Shown here piece by piece: positions 1 to 6,315 of a stretch of 6,968 nucleotides of DNA. The position numbers and the translations under genes are program-made. Origin of the DNA: Methanobacterium sp. (GTDB lineage Archaea; Methanobacteriota; Methanobacteria; Methanobacteriales; Methanobacteriaceae); contig JAJFTX010000035.1 of the NCBI GenBank assembly GCA_021372715.1, forward strand, positions 1 through 6,968. Reading direction: 5' to 3'. The notes under the pieces were generated by a model. That model ran no database searches. It had not been told where the DNA came from and saw nothing but the letters and a program-made list of their open reading frames with translations. Position 1 is the stretch's first letter, and the number at the start of each line of letters is the position of its first letter.

Positions 1-39
1 AAACCTCTCAAATGGCACTATATTAATCCTTTATTTTTA

Positions 40-68
40 TAAATAGAGGTTCTATGATCCTCTATTTA
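40..68. repeat. Perfect 10-bp inverted repeat, 9-nt loop
   Basis: TAAATAGAGG at 40-49 is exactly complementary to CCTCTATTTA at 59-68, with the 9-base spacer TTCTATGAT. The arms contain the G+C-bearing core AGAGG/CCTCT in otherwise A+T-only DNA. No T-run follows directly on either strand, so it is not a classical terminator. It could be an RNA hairpin or a regulator-binding site for a gene to the left. Function unknown. Confidence 0.55.
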
Positions 69-327
69 AACATTTACATGTTATTAACTATTTTAAAAAA
101 GTGCTATATGATAGGATGAAATCATTAACATTTCACTTATATGATATTCATAAGGGATAAATAAGCCCAATACTGATTTAAGAAGTGGAGCATGGGTAGA
201 GATGTATGATCACTTGCTTGAGATGTAAAATTTATTTTGTATTATAGATTTATTGTTAAATAAATTAAATTGGATTATGAAGATTATATGTATTTTATAT
301 AAATTTTCAAAAATCGTATTTTTTATT

Positions 328-401
328 CTATTCCAGAATTCGGTTTATGGATGCTTCGGTTCGCAGTGTAGTTGGGCCCGGGTCACAAACTCTTAGAATA
401 G
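328..401. other. Possible structured RNA element closed by a long-range stem
   Basis: CTATTC (328-333) is complementary to GAATAG (396-401). Read on the minus strand, the stem extends to about 11 positions with one mismatch and two G-T wobbles. The enclosed region of about 60 nt is much richer in G+C than its surroundings and includes overlapping GGGCCC and CCCGGG palindromes (374-382). It also includes the repeated motif at 363-387 and a direct repeat CGGTT at 341-345 and 357-361. Its 74-nt length is tRNA-like, but I could not fit a cloverleaf. It may be a small RNA or a 3' element of a minus-strand transcript; this is inference from pairing only. Confidence 0.3.
363..387 (+). repeat. G+C-rich repeated motif, copy 1
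   Basis: The element starts with GCAGTGTAG and ends with GGGTCACA, with a variable centre. The second copy at 6316-6341 shares both blocks exactly, in the same order and with one base difference in spacing. Both copies are followed within about 20 nt by TTAGAAT. Copy 1 lies about 130 bp past the 3' end of the minus-strand gene remnant ending at 516. I do not recognise the element. It could be a small dispersed repeat, a 3' regulatory element or part of a small RNA. Confidence 0.6.
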
Positions 402-515
402 GTTTTAGAGCTATATTTGTAAAATACTCTAATATAATGTTACTTTAATTTTCTATTTATTATAAATCTTTTTTATTTTTTTGGGGGGATTATACAGAAA
501 GAATACGAAGTAATT

Positions 516-725
516 TTAACTTTTAACTGAAAATGTATCTGAATAAACAACCTCAATTTTCATAGTTTTCCCATAAATCTTCCCTTTAACCTTTTTTTGA
601 AAATTTTTTAAAGGCGGAATTTTTCCATTTCCTACAATCTTTAAAACTACTATATTATTTTGAGATTGGGCATTCACTGATTCTATTTCATATCCGCTGC
701 CTGCAAGCCATTCAAATTGATGCAT
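516..725 (-). pseudogene. C-terminal tail fragment of a DUF389-like protein
   Basis: This open frame (69 codons from ATG 725, stop TAA 516-518) encodes a soluble, mixed alpha/beta tail. A WLAGSGYEIESV segment is followed by alternating hydrophobic residues, then GNGKIPPL, then a lysine-rich helix and a last strand KIEVVYSD. This fits the cytoplasmic C-terminal domain that follows the last membrane helix in DUF389 (TIGR00341/TIGR00271-type) proteins; that match is from memory of the family pattern. The frame is shifted by one base relative to the fragment at 712-951, which it overlaps by 14 nt, and together they read as one protein. I take it as the second half of a frame-shifted gene. The alternative is a small translationally coupled gene, since the overlap would allow reinitiation. 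Confidence 0.5.
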
Positions 726-951
726 TACTAACTGTTTGGGTTATTATGTTATTTAGGGTTGCATTGTAACCGTTGTAGCCTAATGGAATGATAATTATAA
801 TTAAACAGACTAAAATAGTAACAATGCCTTTTCTTTTGGCGACTAAAGACCGATCTAAAATTGTTACCTTTGAATATCCCATAATTCCAAAAAAAGCGGT
901 TCCAGTAATGATTATGGCGAAATAGTTGGTCATAAAAAGCAGAATAGGATA
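712..951 (-). pseudogene. Membrane-helix fragment of a DUF389-like protein
   Basis: The open frame runs from an in-frame TAG at 952-954 to TGA at 712-714, with an ATG at 933. Translation gives a hydrophobic segment (YPILLFMTNYFAIIITG and on), a short charged loop (LDRSLVAKRK) and a second hydrophobic segment ending in IPLG. This two-helix, basic-loop, IPLG pattern resembles the last two membrane helices of DUF389-family proteins, which are predicted multi-helix membrane proteins of unknown function. The cytoplasmic tail follows in another frame at 516-725. The N-terminal part and the earlier helices are absent, and the homologous-looking sequence starts only 7 nt after the stop of the transporter gene. 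The likely reading is a remnant truncated by a rearrangement and then frame-shifted. It could still be expressed as a small two-helix protein cotranscribed with the transporter. Confidence 0.5.
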
Positions 952-958
952 CTATTTT

Positions 959-2551
959 TCAATCTGGATCTTCGGAGGTCTGTTTAGAATCCTCTTCATG
1001 GTACTGAGCAAGCAATTTCTTTTCTCCATCCATTTTAGGAAACTTGTAAAACACGATAACTGCTCCAATTAGAATTGCAATGATTCCTGCAAAATAAGCC
1101 AAATGATCTCCCGCTAAAAATGAAGTTTTTGCACTGGATATGATCTGGGCCGAATATTGGGGCTGCTGCTGTGCAAGAGCCTCGGCACTTGCAAATGATT
1201 TTTGAAGTGTTGCTTCAATGCCGCTGGTTATTTGCTGTTGAGCTGAGGTGGATAAATTGTTAATTTGTGAAGCAATTGACTTGGAATAACCAGCTGTCAG
1301 CAGCGCTCCGAATATGGAAGTCATTATGGCACCACCAAAGTCACGTTGGAGGTCTGCTGTTCCCGAAGCCATACCTTCTCGTTCAACAGGTACTGAACCT
1401 GTAAGGGAATGAGAAGCTGGAGTTCCAGCTAATCCGACCCCAATTCCAACAAAGGCGTAAGCCAACCCCACCTTCCAGTAAGGTATATGATCCTGCCATA
1501 AGACTAACATGGTCAGGAAACCTAGCAAACAGAATGCGTAACCTGCTAGGAGAGTGAATCGGGAGCCATGGGACTCAACCAGTTTGGCGGAGTGTGGTGC
1601 TACTAAAATCATGAGTATTGCCGCTGGTAAAATTGCCAACCCAGCATCCAAGGTTGAGTAGCTGAGAATATTTTGTAAAAACTGCTGACCAATATACATA
1701 GCACCCATGAGAGCTCCAAAAACTATTATCCCTGCACAGGCCGCTACCCAGAAGATGCTGCGACTGGCAATTTTAAGATCATAAAGAGGATTCTCTACAC
1801 GGCGTTGGCGCATGATAAATAAAATTCCTGAAACGAGGGCAATGATTACAAAAATAATTATCATAGTTCCTGAGTTAGGTACTGGGGCGAAATTAATAGC
1901 GAGAATCATTGTGCCCAGAAAAATAAGAGATAATAACCCCCCGATATTATCAACAGGATCTTTTGTTTCGTTAATATGGGATGGAATGAATTTTATGGCC
2001 ATGATTAAAGCCACTACAGCTAGAGGTAATGTTATAAGAAACACAGAACCCCAATAAGCAAATGTAAGAAGATAACCTGAGAGTAAAGGACCCATCGCAG
2101 CTATGGCGGCCCCTATGCCTGACCATAAAGCGATAGATCTGGTCCTTTTTGGACCAGACCACAAAGCAGCTATCAGTGCCAAAGTGGTTGGAAAAGCCAT
2201 TCCTGCAGCTAAACCACCGACAATACGGGCTAAAATAAGGATTTCAACAGACGGAGCAAAACCAGCAATAATAGAGGCGGGTATGGCTAGCAGAGTACCG
2301 ATTATCAGCATCATCTTACGTCCGTGATGGTCACCTAAAGCACCAAACCAAAGAACTGATGCAGCTAGACCCAGTGAGTAACCTACCGCTACCAGATTAA
2401 TTTGAACCTGTGAAGCACTAAAAGCAAGACCTATAGATGGAAGAGCTACATTAGCCACTGATAAGTTCAGATTGGCCACAGCAGCCACTAAAATAAGGCT
2501 GGTTAGAGCTATCATTCCGGTTTCAGAATTTTTATTTTGCTTTAAATCCAT
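959..2551 (-). CDS. MFS multidrug efflux transporter, DHA2 (EmrB/QacA) type, 14 helices
   Basis: This is a predicted proton-driven exporter of drugs or other small amphipathic compounds in the cytoplasmic membrane; the substrate cannot be read from sequence. Numbering from the TTG at 2581 (540 residues), I see about 14 hydrophobic segments. Motif A is GALGDHHGRKMML (80-92), a motif-B-like stretch is LILARIVGGLAAG (115-127), and the motif C region with GPLLSGY is at about 154-170. A long polar Gln/Ser/Ala-rich loop (about 433-488) precedes the last helix, as is usual for 14-helix DHA2 members. Helix 1 reads NLNLSVANVALP, so the acidic residue of the common LDxTIVNVALP pattern is Asn. I prefer ATG 2551 (residue 11), because a TATA-like box at 2602-2609 would place transcription start near 2578 and leave a short leader; the TTG at 2581 is the alternative. 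The gene looks richer in G+C than its flanks, which suggests transfer. The stop is followed at once by the DUF389-like remnant. Confidence 0.9.
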   Translation of the reverse strand: MDLKQNKNSETGMIALTSLILVAAVANLNLSVANVALPSIGLAFSASQVQINLVAVGYSLGLAASVLWFGALGDHHGRKMMLIIGTLLAIPASIIAGFAPSVEILILARIVGGLAAGMAFPTTLALIAALWSGPKRTRSIALWSGIGAAIAAMGPLLSGYLLTFAYWGSVFLITLPLAVVALIMAIKFIPSHINETKDPVDNIGGLLSLIFLGTMILAINFAPVPNSGTMIIIFVIIALVSGILFIMRQRRVENPLYDLKIASRSIFWVAACAGIIVFGALMGAMYIGQQFLQNILSYSTLDAGLAILPAAILMILVAPHSAKLVESHGSRFTLLAGYAFCLLGFLTMLVLWQDHIPYWKVGLAYAFVGIGVGLAGTPASHSLTGSVPVEREGMASGTADLQRDFGGAIMTSIFGALLTAGYSKSIASQINNLSTSAQQQITSGIEATLQKSFASAEALAQQQPQYSAQIISSAKTSFLAGDHLAYFAGIIAILIGAVIVFYKFPKMDGEKKLLAQYHEEDSKQTSEDPD

Positions 2552-2601
2552 TTTATCCCACTTATCATCATTTATTATCAAATAGATATGTTAAAAAAGG
2601 G

Positions 2602-2609
2602 ATATATTA
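2602..2609 (-). promoter_or_regulatory. Putative TATA box of the MFS transporter gene
   Basis: The minus strand reads TAATATAT here, an archaeal TATA-like octamer. The expected start of transcription about 25 nt downstream falls near 2578, giving a leader of roughly 27 nt before ATG 2551. The surroundings are so A+T-rich that other boxes are possible. Confidence 0.35.
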
Positions 2610-3064
2610 CCATTTACATAAAACTTTTAATTATCAAATAAATTAGTGTATTAAATTAATTAATAAAATTTTACTTTTAAAAAAATTCAAAAAAAATAAA
2701 AGGTTAGGTGTTATATTTCTATTTTAGGATATTATTATTGGAATGTGTGTTGGATTGTGTTTGAACTTCTATTCTTTATTATAATCTTTTTATTGGGTTA
2801 ATTTTTTGAGGCCTCCATGTGTTCCTTAATTTTGTCTGCCATTTTGTAATTCTATGGATAAATTTGTCTGGTGGTTTTATTTAGCCATCTGTAGCGGGTT
2901 TTTAGTTAAAATTATAAGTTCTATCCCTGTAAAATAGTATTTAATTAAATGTGATAATATTCACTAAAAATTCAATTGTCTTTATTTTTTGGTGAAAAAA
3001 GATAATTAATTTGAAAAAGTTCTTTGTAATAAATTTAATTAACATGATTCCGATTAAACGAAAA

Positions 3065-3081
3065 AACCACTCAAAGTGGTT
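3065..3081. repeat. 17-bp palindrome, 7-bp perfect arms
   Basis: AACCACT (3065-3071) and AGTGGTT (3075-3081) are exact complements around a 3-base loop. It lies about 80 bp upstream of the surface-protein start and about 30 bp upstream of its putative TATA box, where an archaeal regulator could bind. On the minus strand the second arm runs into TTTTTT, so it also resembles a hairpin-plus-T terminator for leftward transcription. Both readings are inference. Confidence 0.5.
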
Positions 3082-3109
3082 AATAAGAAATGATTAACAA
3101 GATACTGAG

Positions 3110-3118
3110 TTTTAAAAA
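3110..3118 (+). promoter_or_regulatory. Putative TATA box of the surface-protein gene
   Basis: TTTTAAAAA lies about 50 bp before the start codon. Transcription would begin near 3140, just upstream of the purine-rich ribosome-binding site AGGGG at 3149-3153. Confidence is limited by the A-rich surroundings. Confidence 0.3.
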
Positions 3119-3148
3119 AAATAATAGTTAAATAGAATTAAAACATTC

Positions 3149-3153
3149 AGGGG
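3149..3153 (+). promoter_or_regulatory. Ribosome-binding site favouring the GTG start at 3161
   Basis: AGGGG followed by TTAT resembles the archaeal AGGAGGTGAT consensus and ends 7 nt before GTG 3161. The in-frame ATG at 3185 has no comparable purine run at the right distance, which supports the upstream GTG start. Confidence 0.5.
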
Positions 3154-3160
3154 TTATAGG

Positions 3161-4327
3161 GTGTGGCGTAAATCTCATTATGGAATGATAAAAAGATTTT
3201 TTGTTTTTATACTATTATTAAATCTGATAAGTGTCATTATTTGTGGAGCTTCCTTTGCAAATGAATCATCAAATGTTTCACAGAGCACATCGAGTGGAAA
3301 TAGTGAAACCCTCTTACAATTTAGTTATTCTTTTGGAGATAATCAGAGTGTAGATGAGTATCCTAGTTATGTTCGGGGAGAATCCTCATCCACTGACCTG
3401 GTCAATCAGACAGTGAATTTTCTGGACTTATACGATTGTTGTTCTGTACTTATACACGTTAGTGATGGCCATGATATTATCGCACACAGGAGGGACTCCA
3501 GTTGGCCCAGAATTATCTATATTAATGATTCTTTTAAGATTTATGGGAAAGATGCCGTTGAACAATATAAAACAAACGAAGGACTTAAAGATTTTTTCCA
3601 CGTATTAATTACAAATGATGGATGGATAATAGGTTGTGGTGGTACCAGTGAAAATTTGCAATTAGAAGATCTTGCCGCTGAAATAATGAGTTTTGGAAGT
3701 ATAAATTACAATTTCCTGGATCAAGCCAAACTAATTTTAAGTTGTATGACCAAAGGACATTTTGTTATCAAATCTCCGGACAATAATGTGGGAATAGTTA
3801 TTACCAACAACAATACTCAAACAATTTTTGAATATATGTATAAAATGAGTGATGGCGATTTTATCTGCTGCCCAAACGACCCTTTCTATTTCCAGGAGGG
3901 AAAATATACCACCATTAATACGGATCCAGTTCTAGCGGCCATTTACATCGCTGGAACAGATAAGTATGCCCAAATATTAAGGCGTAATTTAATGACATAC
4001 GATGTTTTACGAACTTCAGGTTCAACTCTAATAACTGTCTATGCTTCTTTTGATGGGGGCACTCTGGTGAATGGTAGTGGGAGCCCCGATGATGTAATGT
4101 TTAGAGATATATTAATTTATGGCCAAACATTACCTAAAATCCCGGGTAAAATCAAGATTGGAGAAATTTTATTCCATACATCTAAAAATGAAACCAAAAA
4201 AATAGGCCCTGCTATCAAGGTTTCATCAGATACTATTGGAATGCAAGATAGTGGACTTCCAACATCTATATTAATATTAGCTATTATTTTCACAATCGGA
4301 GGAATATTAGTTAATAAAAAAACATAA
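3161..4327 (+). CDS. Secreted, C-terminally anchored surface protein, function unknown
   Basis: The 388-residue product has an N-terminal basic stretch and hydrophobic signal segment (about residues 10-33, likely cleaved near ASFA), a Ser/Thr-rich linker and a large extracellular region. It ends with SGLP, a hydrophobic helix (about 368-384) and lysines. The ending MQDSGLP plus helix plus KK is of the kind I recall at the C-termini of Methanobacteriales cell-surface proteins, so the protein is probably held at the outer face of the membrane or pseudomurein wall. About eight N-x-S/T sequons fit an exported glycoprotein. Six cysteines follow the signal segment, including adjacent pairs at 93-94 and 236-237, with others at 159 and 195. 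The region from about GHFVIKSPDNN (199-209) through IAGTDKYA (263-270) and VYASFDGGTLVNG (293-305) recalls a domain I associate with methanobacterial adhesin-like proteins. That is memory only; I assign no activity. GTG 3161 is preferred for its ribosome-binding site, and ATG 3185 is the alternative. Confidence 0.8.
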   Translation: MWRKSHYGMIKRFFVFILLLNLISVIICGASFANESSNVSQSTSSGNSETLLQFSYSFGDNQSVDEYPSYVRGESSSTDLVNQTVNFLDLYDCCSVLIHVSDGHDIIAHRRDSSWPRIIYINDSFKIYGKDAVEQYKTNEGLKDFFHVLITNDGWIIGCGGTSENLQLEDLAAEIMSFGSINYNFLDQAKLILSCMTKGHFVIKSPDNNVGIVITNNNTQTIFEYMYKMSDGDFICCPNDPFYFQEGKYTTINTDPVLAAIYIAGTDKYAQILRRNLMTYDVLRTSGSTLITVYASFDGGTLVNGSGSPDDVMFRDILIYGQTLPKIPGKIKIGEILFHTSKNETKKIGPAIKVSSDTIGMQDSGLPTSILILAIIFTIGGILVNKKT

Positions 4328-4589
4328 TATTATTTAGTAAGGTTCATTTTTTTAGGTTCAAGTCTTGATTGTTAAAAAATAAGATTTATTGCTTGATAAT
4401 ATATTTAGAAATTTTAAATTACTTTTTTTAGGTTAATTTAGATTCGTTCTGCTTTCGATTTTTTAGAATACTTTTTTTAGATGCCTTTGCCGGAGTTAGG
4501 ATGCCGGATTATCTTCCAGTATTAGAGATTTAAGTAAATAAATGGTATTTTGTTAATCTCTCTGACAAGGTTTGAGTTACCTAAAAACT
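4328..4589. other. Convergent spacer with T-runs
   Basis: This region separates two genes that point at each other. On the plus strand it holds runs of seven T at 4347-4353, 4423-4429 and 4472-4478 and six T at 4459-4464, the form archaeal terminators usually take. It also has a 7-bp inverted repeat, AGAGATT (4524-4530) and AATCTCT (4555-4561), and TGCCGGA twice, 14 bp apart (4488 and 4502). No coding frame was seen. Confidence 0.55.
4347..4353 (+). terminator. Putative T-run terminator of the surface-protein gene
   Basis: Seven consecutive T begin 20 nt after the stop codon, with further T7 runs at 4423 and 4472. Archaeal RNA polymerase terminates at such U-runs without a hairpin. The repeated runs suggest backed-up termination before the oncoming gene. 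Confidence 0.45.
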
Positions 4590-6194
4590 TCATTTCAGAT
4601 TGTTAATTGCTTGGGAGTTTAATTTATTAATATCTCCTTCAGATCCATATTGATAAAGATTCACAAAGGTGGGATTTTTATTATCATTTTTTGGGGGTGT
4701 AACCACCACGAAGGTCCTAGTACATTTATTTTTATCAATCCAGGTGCCGGAGTTAACATAAATATGTTTGTTACCATCTTCTGCTAAAGTGGTTATAACT
4801 CGCGCCTCATGGGTATGTCCAAATATCACTATTCTCTTATCAGAATCAGGGTTATCAAAAAATTGAATCTGTGACTGATCATCCAGATGACTGGATAAAG
4901 CTGCCTTCAGCACGGCTTCTTCCAAGGGGATTTTTACTGGAACTAAATTATTATCAAGCCTTTCATCCCAGCCTTCAATAATTCCCTTATGCAAATCAAC
5001 GTCAATATATGAAGTTTCAGGATCCTGATATGGTAGGAAATCATTTATTGCATAAAAATCGGTTAATCCATCTATACCAGTGTTTATAACCTTTTCTTCA
5101 ACTCCTTCATTCACTGGGAATTCAGTAATTAGCTCTTTCCATACATTCCAGTAGAGGAAATAGCCAAGTTGTTCTGCACCCAGATCATTTTTGCTGATGA
5201 CAGGTAGGTTAATATGGTTTTTTGGGCGACCTTCTACAACTGAGCTGGTGGCCATTCTAGTGAAGAAATATCCTGGCGGTAGTATAGATTCAGTGTTGGT
5301 GATTGATCGGTTGGAGAAATCAGGTGCGCAGAAGAAATTATAACGGTGCCCATGTTCAATGACCAATTCTGGGAAATCAGGAGGGACATACGCTCCCAGT
5401 CCTTTAACATCACGTGCTTCAGATATCCCTGGTAATACGCTTTGAATATCACCGGAATCTATTAGGATGTCATGATTTCCAGGGATATAGATCATTTCAA
5501 CATTTCCATCTTTTATTATGTTATTTAATGCATCAAATACTGGTTTATTATTCTTAGCCACGGCTTTCACGAAATCGCGTTGTGTTTTCCCGTTAAATGT
5601 ATCGACATGCATTGGTACGAACCATTCATCAATCAAATCACCAGCAATAACCAGTTCTTTTATATGGGGTGAATACCGAACCTGTTCTAAGAAATCAACT
5701 AATACATCCCGGTTCTGGTTAATTTCAGCATAACTGTCGTTTGCACCTAAATGTAAGTCGCTTATAATCAGTATTTGGGATCTTTCATTATTCAAGTCTG
5801 TAATGCCTTCTTTGTTTAGATTGAAAGAATAATCGATGGCAAAATATGTATTATATTCTTCTTTTAAAGATGCACCACTTAATGAATTCAATTGGGAGTT
5901 GATGGAAAGTTTATATTCCTCACCTTCTGAAAATTTCTCCGATTTATTGATATATAAAGAATCTCTTGAATTCTCTCTAAAGGTTATTTTAATATCTGTT
6001 TCTACTTCTTCACCATCAGATCTAATTTTGAAGAGTTTTATTCCATCTGGAATAGTTTTTTCATCCACACCTTCACTGAATGTTAGTTTAATGGGTTTTA
6101 CTGCATCAACAACTGTTGGGTCTTCTTTTTTATTGGAGTGGGAGATGTTTGATTCAATAGAAAAAGTTTTTTTGACCAATTTTTTAGAAACCAT
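4590..6194 (-). CDS. Calcineurin-like metallophosphoesterase with N-terminal Ig-like domain
   Basis: This 534-residue protein is predicted to hydrolyse phosphomonoester or diester bonds with a two-metal centre; the substrate is unknown. Residues about 25-122 (DPTVVDAV... to TYFAIDY) look like a bacterial Ig-like/SbsA-type beta domain (Big_5-like pattern). The catalytic domain follows, with the ordered motifs SDLHLG (145-150, D146 and H148), AGDLIDEW (184-191, D186), PGNHD (238-242), EHGHRY (280-285) and FGHTHEAR (458-465), then a final VNSGTW. About 170 residues separate the EHGH and GHTH motifs, more than in small family members, so a lid or insertion is likely. No signal peptide or membrane helix is visible, although Ig-like domains of this type are usually extracellular. 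ATG 6194 is supported by GAGGTT at 6201-6206. The gene seems to be transcribed alone: the methyltransferase gene upstream ends 186 bp away. Confidence 0.88.
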   Translation of the reverse strand: MVSKKLVKKTFSIESNISHSNKKEDPTVVDAVKPIKLTFSEGVDEKTIPDGIKLFKIRSDGEEVETDIKITFRENSRDSLYINKSEKFSEGEEYKLSINSQLNSLSGASLKEEYNTYFAIDYSFNLNKEGITDLNNERSQILIISDLHLGANDSYAEINQNRDVLVDFLEQVRYSPHIKELVIAGDLIDEWFVPMHVDTFNGKTQRDFVKAVAKNNKPVFDALNNIIKDGNVEMIYIPGNHDILIDSGDIQSVLPGISEARDVKGLGAYVPPDFPELVIEHGHRYNFFCAPDFSNRSITNTESILPPGYFFTRMATSSVVEGRPKNHINLPVISKNDLGAEQLGYFLYWNVWKELITEFPVNEGVEEKVINTGIDGLTDFYAINDFLPYQDPETSYIDVDLHKGIIEGWDERLDNNLVPVKIPLEEAVLKAALSSHLDDQSQIQFFDNPDSDKRIVIFGHTHEARVITTLAEDGNKHIYVNSGTWIDKNKCTRTFVVVTPPKNDNKNPTFVNLYQYGSEGDINKLNSQAINNLK

Positions 6195-6200
6195 ATAGTT

Positions 6201-6206
6201 AACCTC
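6201..6206 (-). promoter_or_regulatory. Ribosome-binding site of the metallophosphoesterase gene
   Basis: The minus strand reads GAGGTT with the last T six bases before ATG 6194. It is the clearest ribosome-binding site in the window and fixes the start. Confidence 0.6.
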
Positions 6207-6283
6207 TTTTATCCAAGTAAATGAACTTCTATTATAATAAAAATAATTTACAATTGTTAATTAGGTTAATTAATTTTTCTCTT

Positions 6284-6291
6284 TTTATAAA
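6284..6291 (-). promoter_or_regulatory. Putative TATA box of the metallophosphoesterase gene
   Basis: TTTATAAA is close to the archaeal TATA consensus and would start transcription near 6262, giving a leader of about 68 nt. A second candidate, TTATTATAAT (6231-6240), would give a leader of about 15 nt. Between the two lies GTTAATTA twice (6256-6263 and 6265-6272), a possible operator. Confidence 0.35.
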
Positions 6292-6315
6292 TAAACTAAT
6301 GAAGACACCATTTCT

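Larger units (their letters stand above)
1..515. other. Intergenic region without a convincing gene
   Basis: This stretch is strongly A+T-rich, and on neither strand did I find a reading frame that looks coding; the longest open stretches are a few dozen codons with no ribosome-binding site. It contains the 10-bp inverted repeat at 40-68, the G+C-rich patch at 328-401 with the first copy of the repeated motif (363-387), and a run of seven T followed by six G (476-488). The left part may carry the promoter of a gene outside the window, but I cannot point to one. It lies downstream of the broken membrane-protein gene, so some of it may be decayed coding DNA. Confidence 0.6.
2582..3160. other. 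Long A+T-rich intergenic region, no convincing gene
   Basis: This spacer lies between two divergently transcribed genes and should hold both promoters. It is almost purely A+T at 2620-2700 and 2940-3060. A less A+T-rich island at about 2795-2910 carries only short open frames: a 27-codon plus-strand frame (2854-2937) with a hydrophobic centre, and a 14-codon minus-strand frame (2798-2842). Neither has a ribosome-binding site and neither is called as a gene. The island may be decayed coding DNA. The palindrome at 3065-3081 is the only clear structural element. Confidence 0.6.

Noticed and set aside
328..401. tRNA gene
   Set aside because: Size and closing stem are suggestive, but no D, anticodon and T arms with conserved bases could be fitted on either strand.
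402..413. GTTTTAGAGCTA, identical to the start of the type II-A CRISPR repeat used with Streptococcus Cas9
   Set aside because: Single 12-base match, no second copy, no spacers, no cas genes, and the rest of the repeat does not match; chance in an A+T-rich archaeal spacer.
1812..2327. Plus- and minus-strand short frames inside the transporter gene
   Set aside because: All overlap the well-supported 14-helix transporter and show no independent motifs.
2854..2937. 27-codon hydrophobic plus-strand frame as a gene
   Set aside because: No ribosome-binding site and no known relative; kept only as a low-interest observation.
4488..4755. TGCCGGAGTTA at 4488-4498 and again at 4745-4755
   Set aside because: The second copy encodes the conserved VNSGT of the phosphoesterase, and an 11-base match is expected several times by chance in a window this long.
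5836..6198. 120-codon plus-strand frame
   Set aside because: It lies opposite the metallophosphoesterase gene, whose frame has a strong ribosome-binding site and domain motifs; the plus frame is a shadow without recognisable features.
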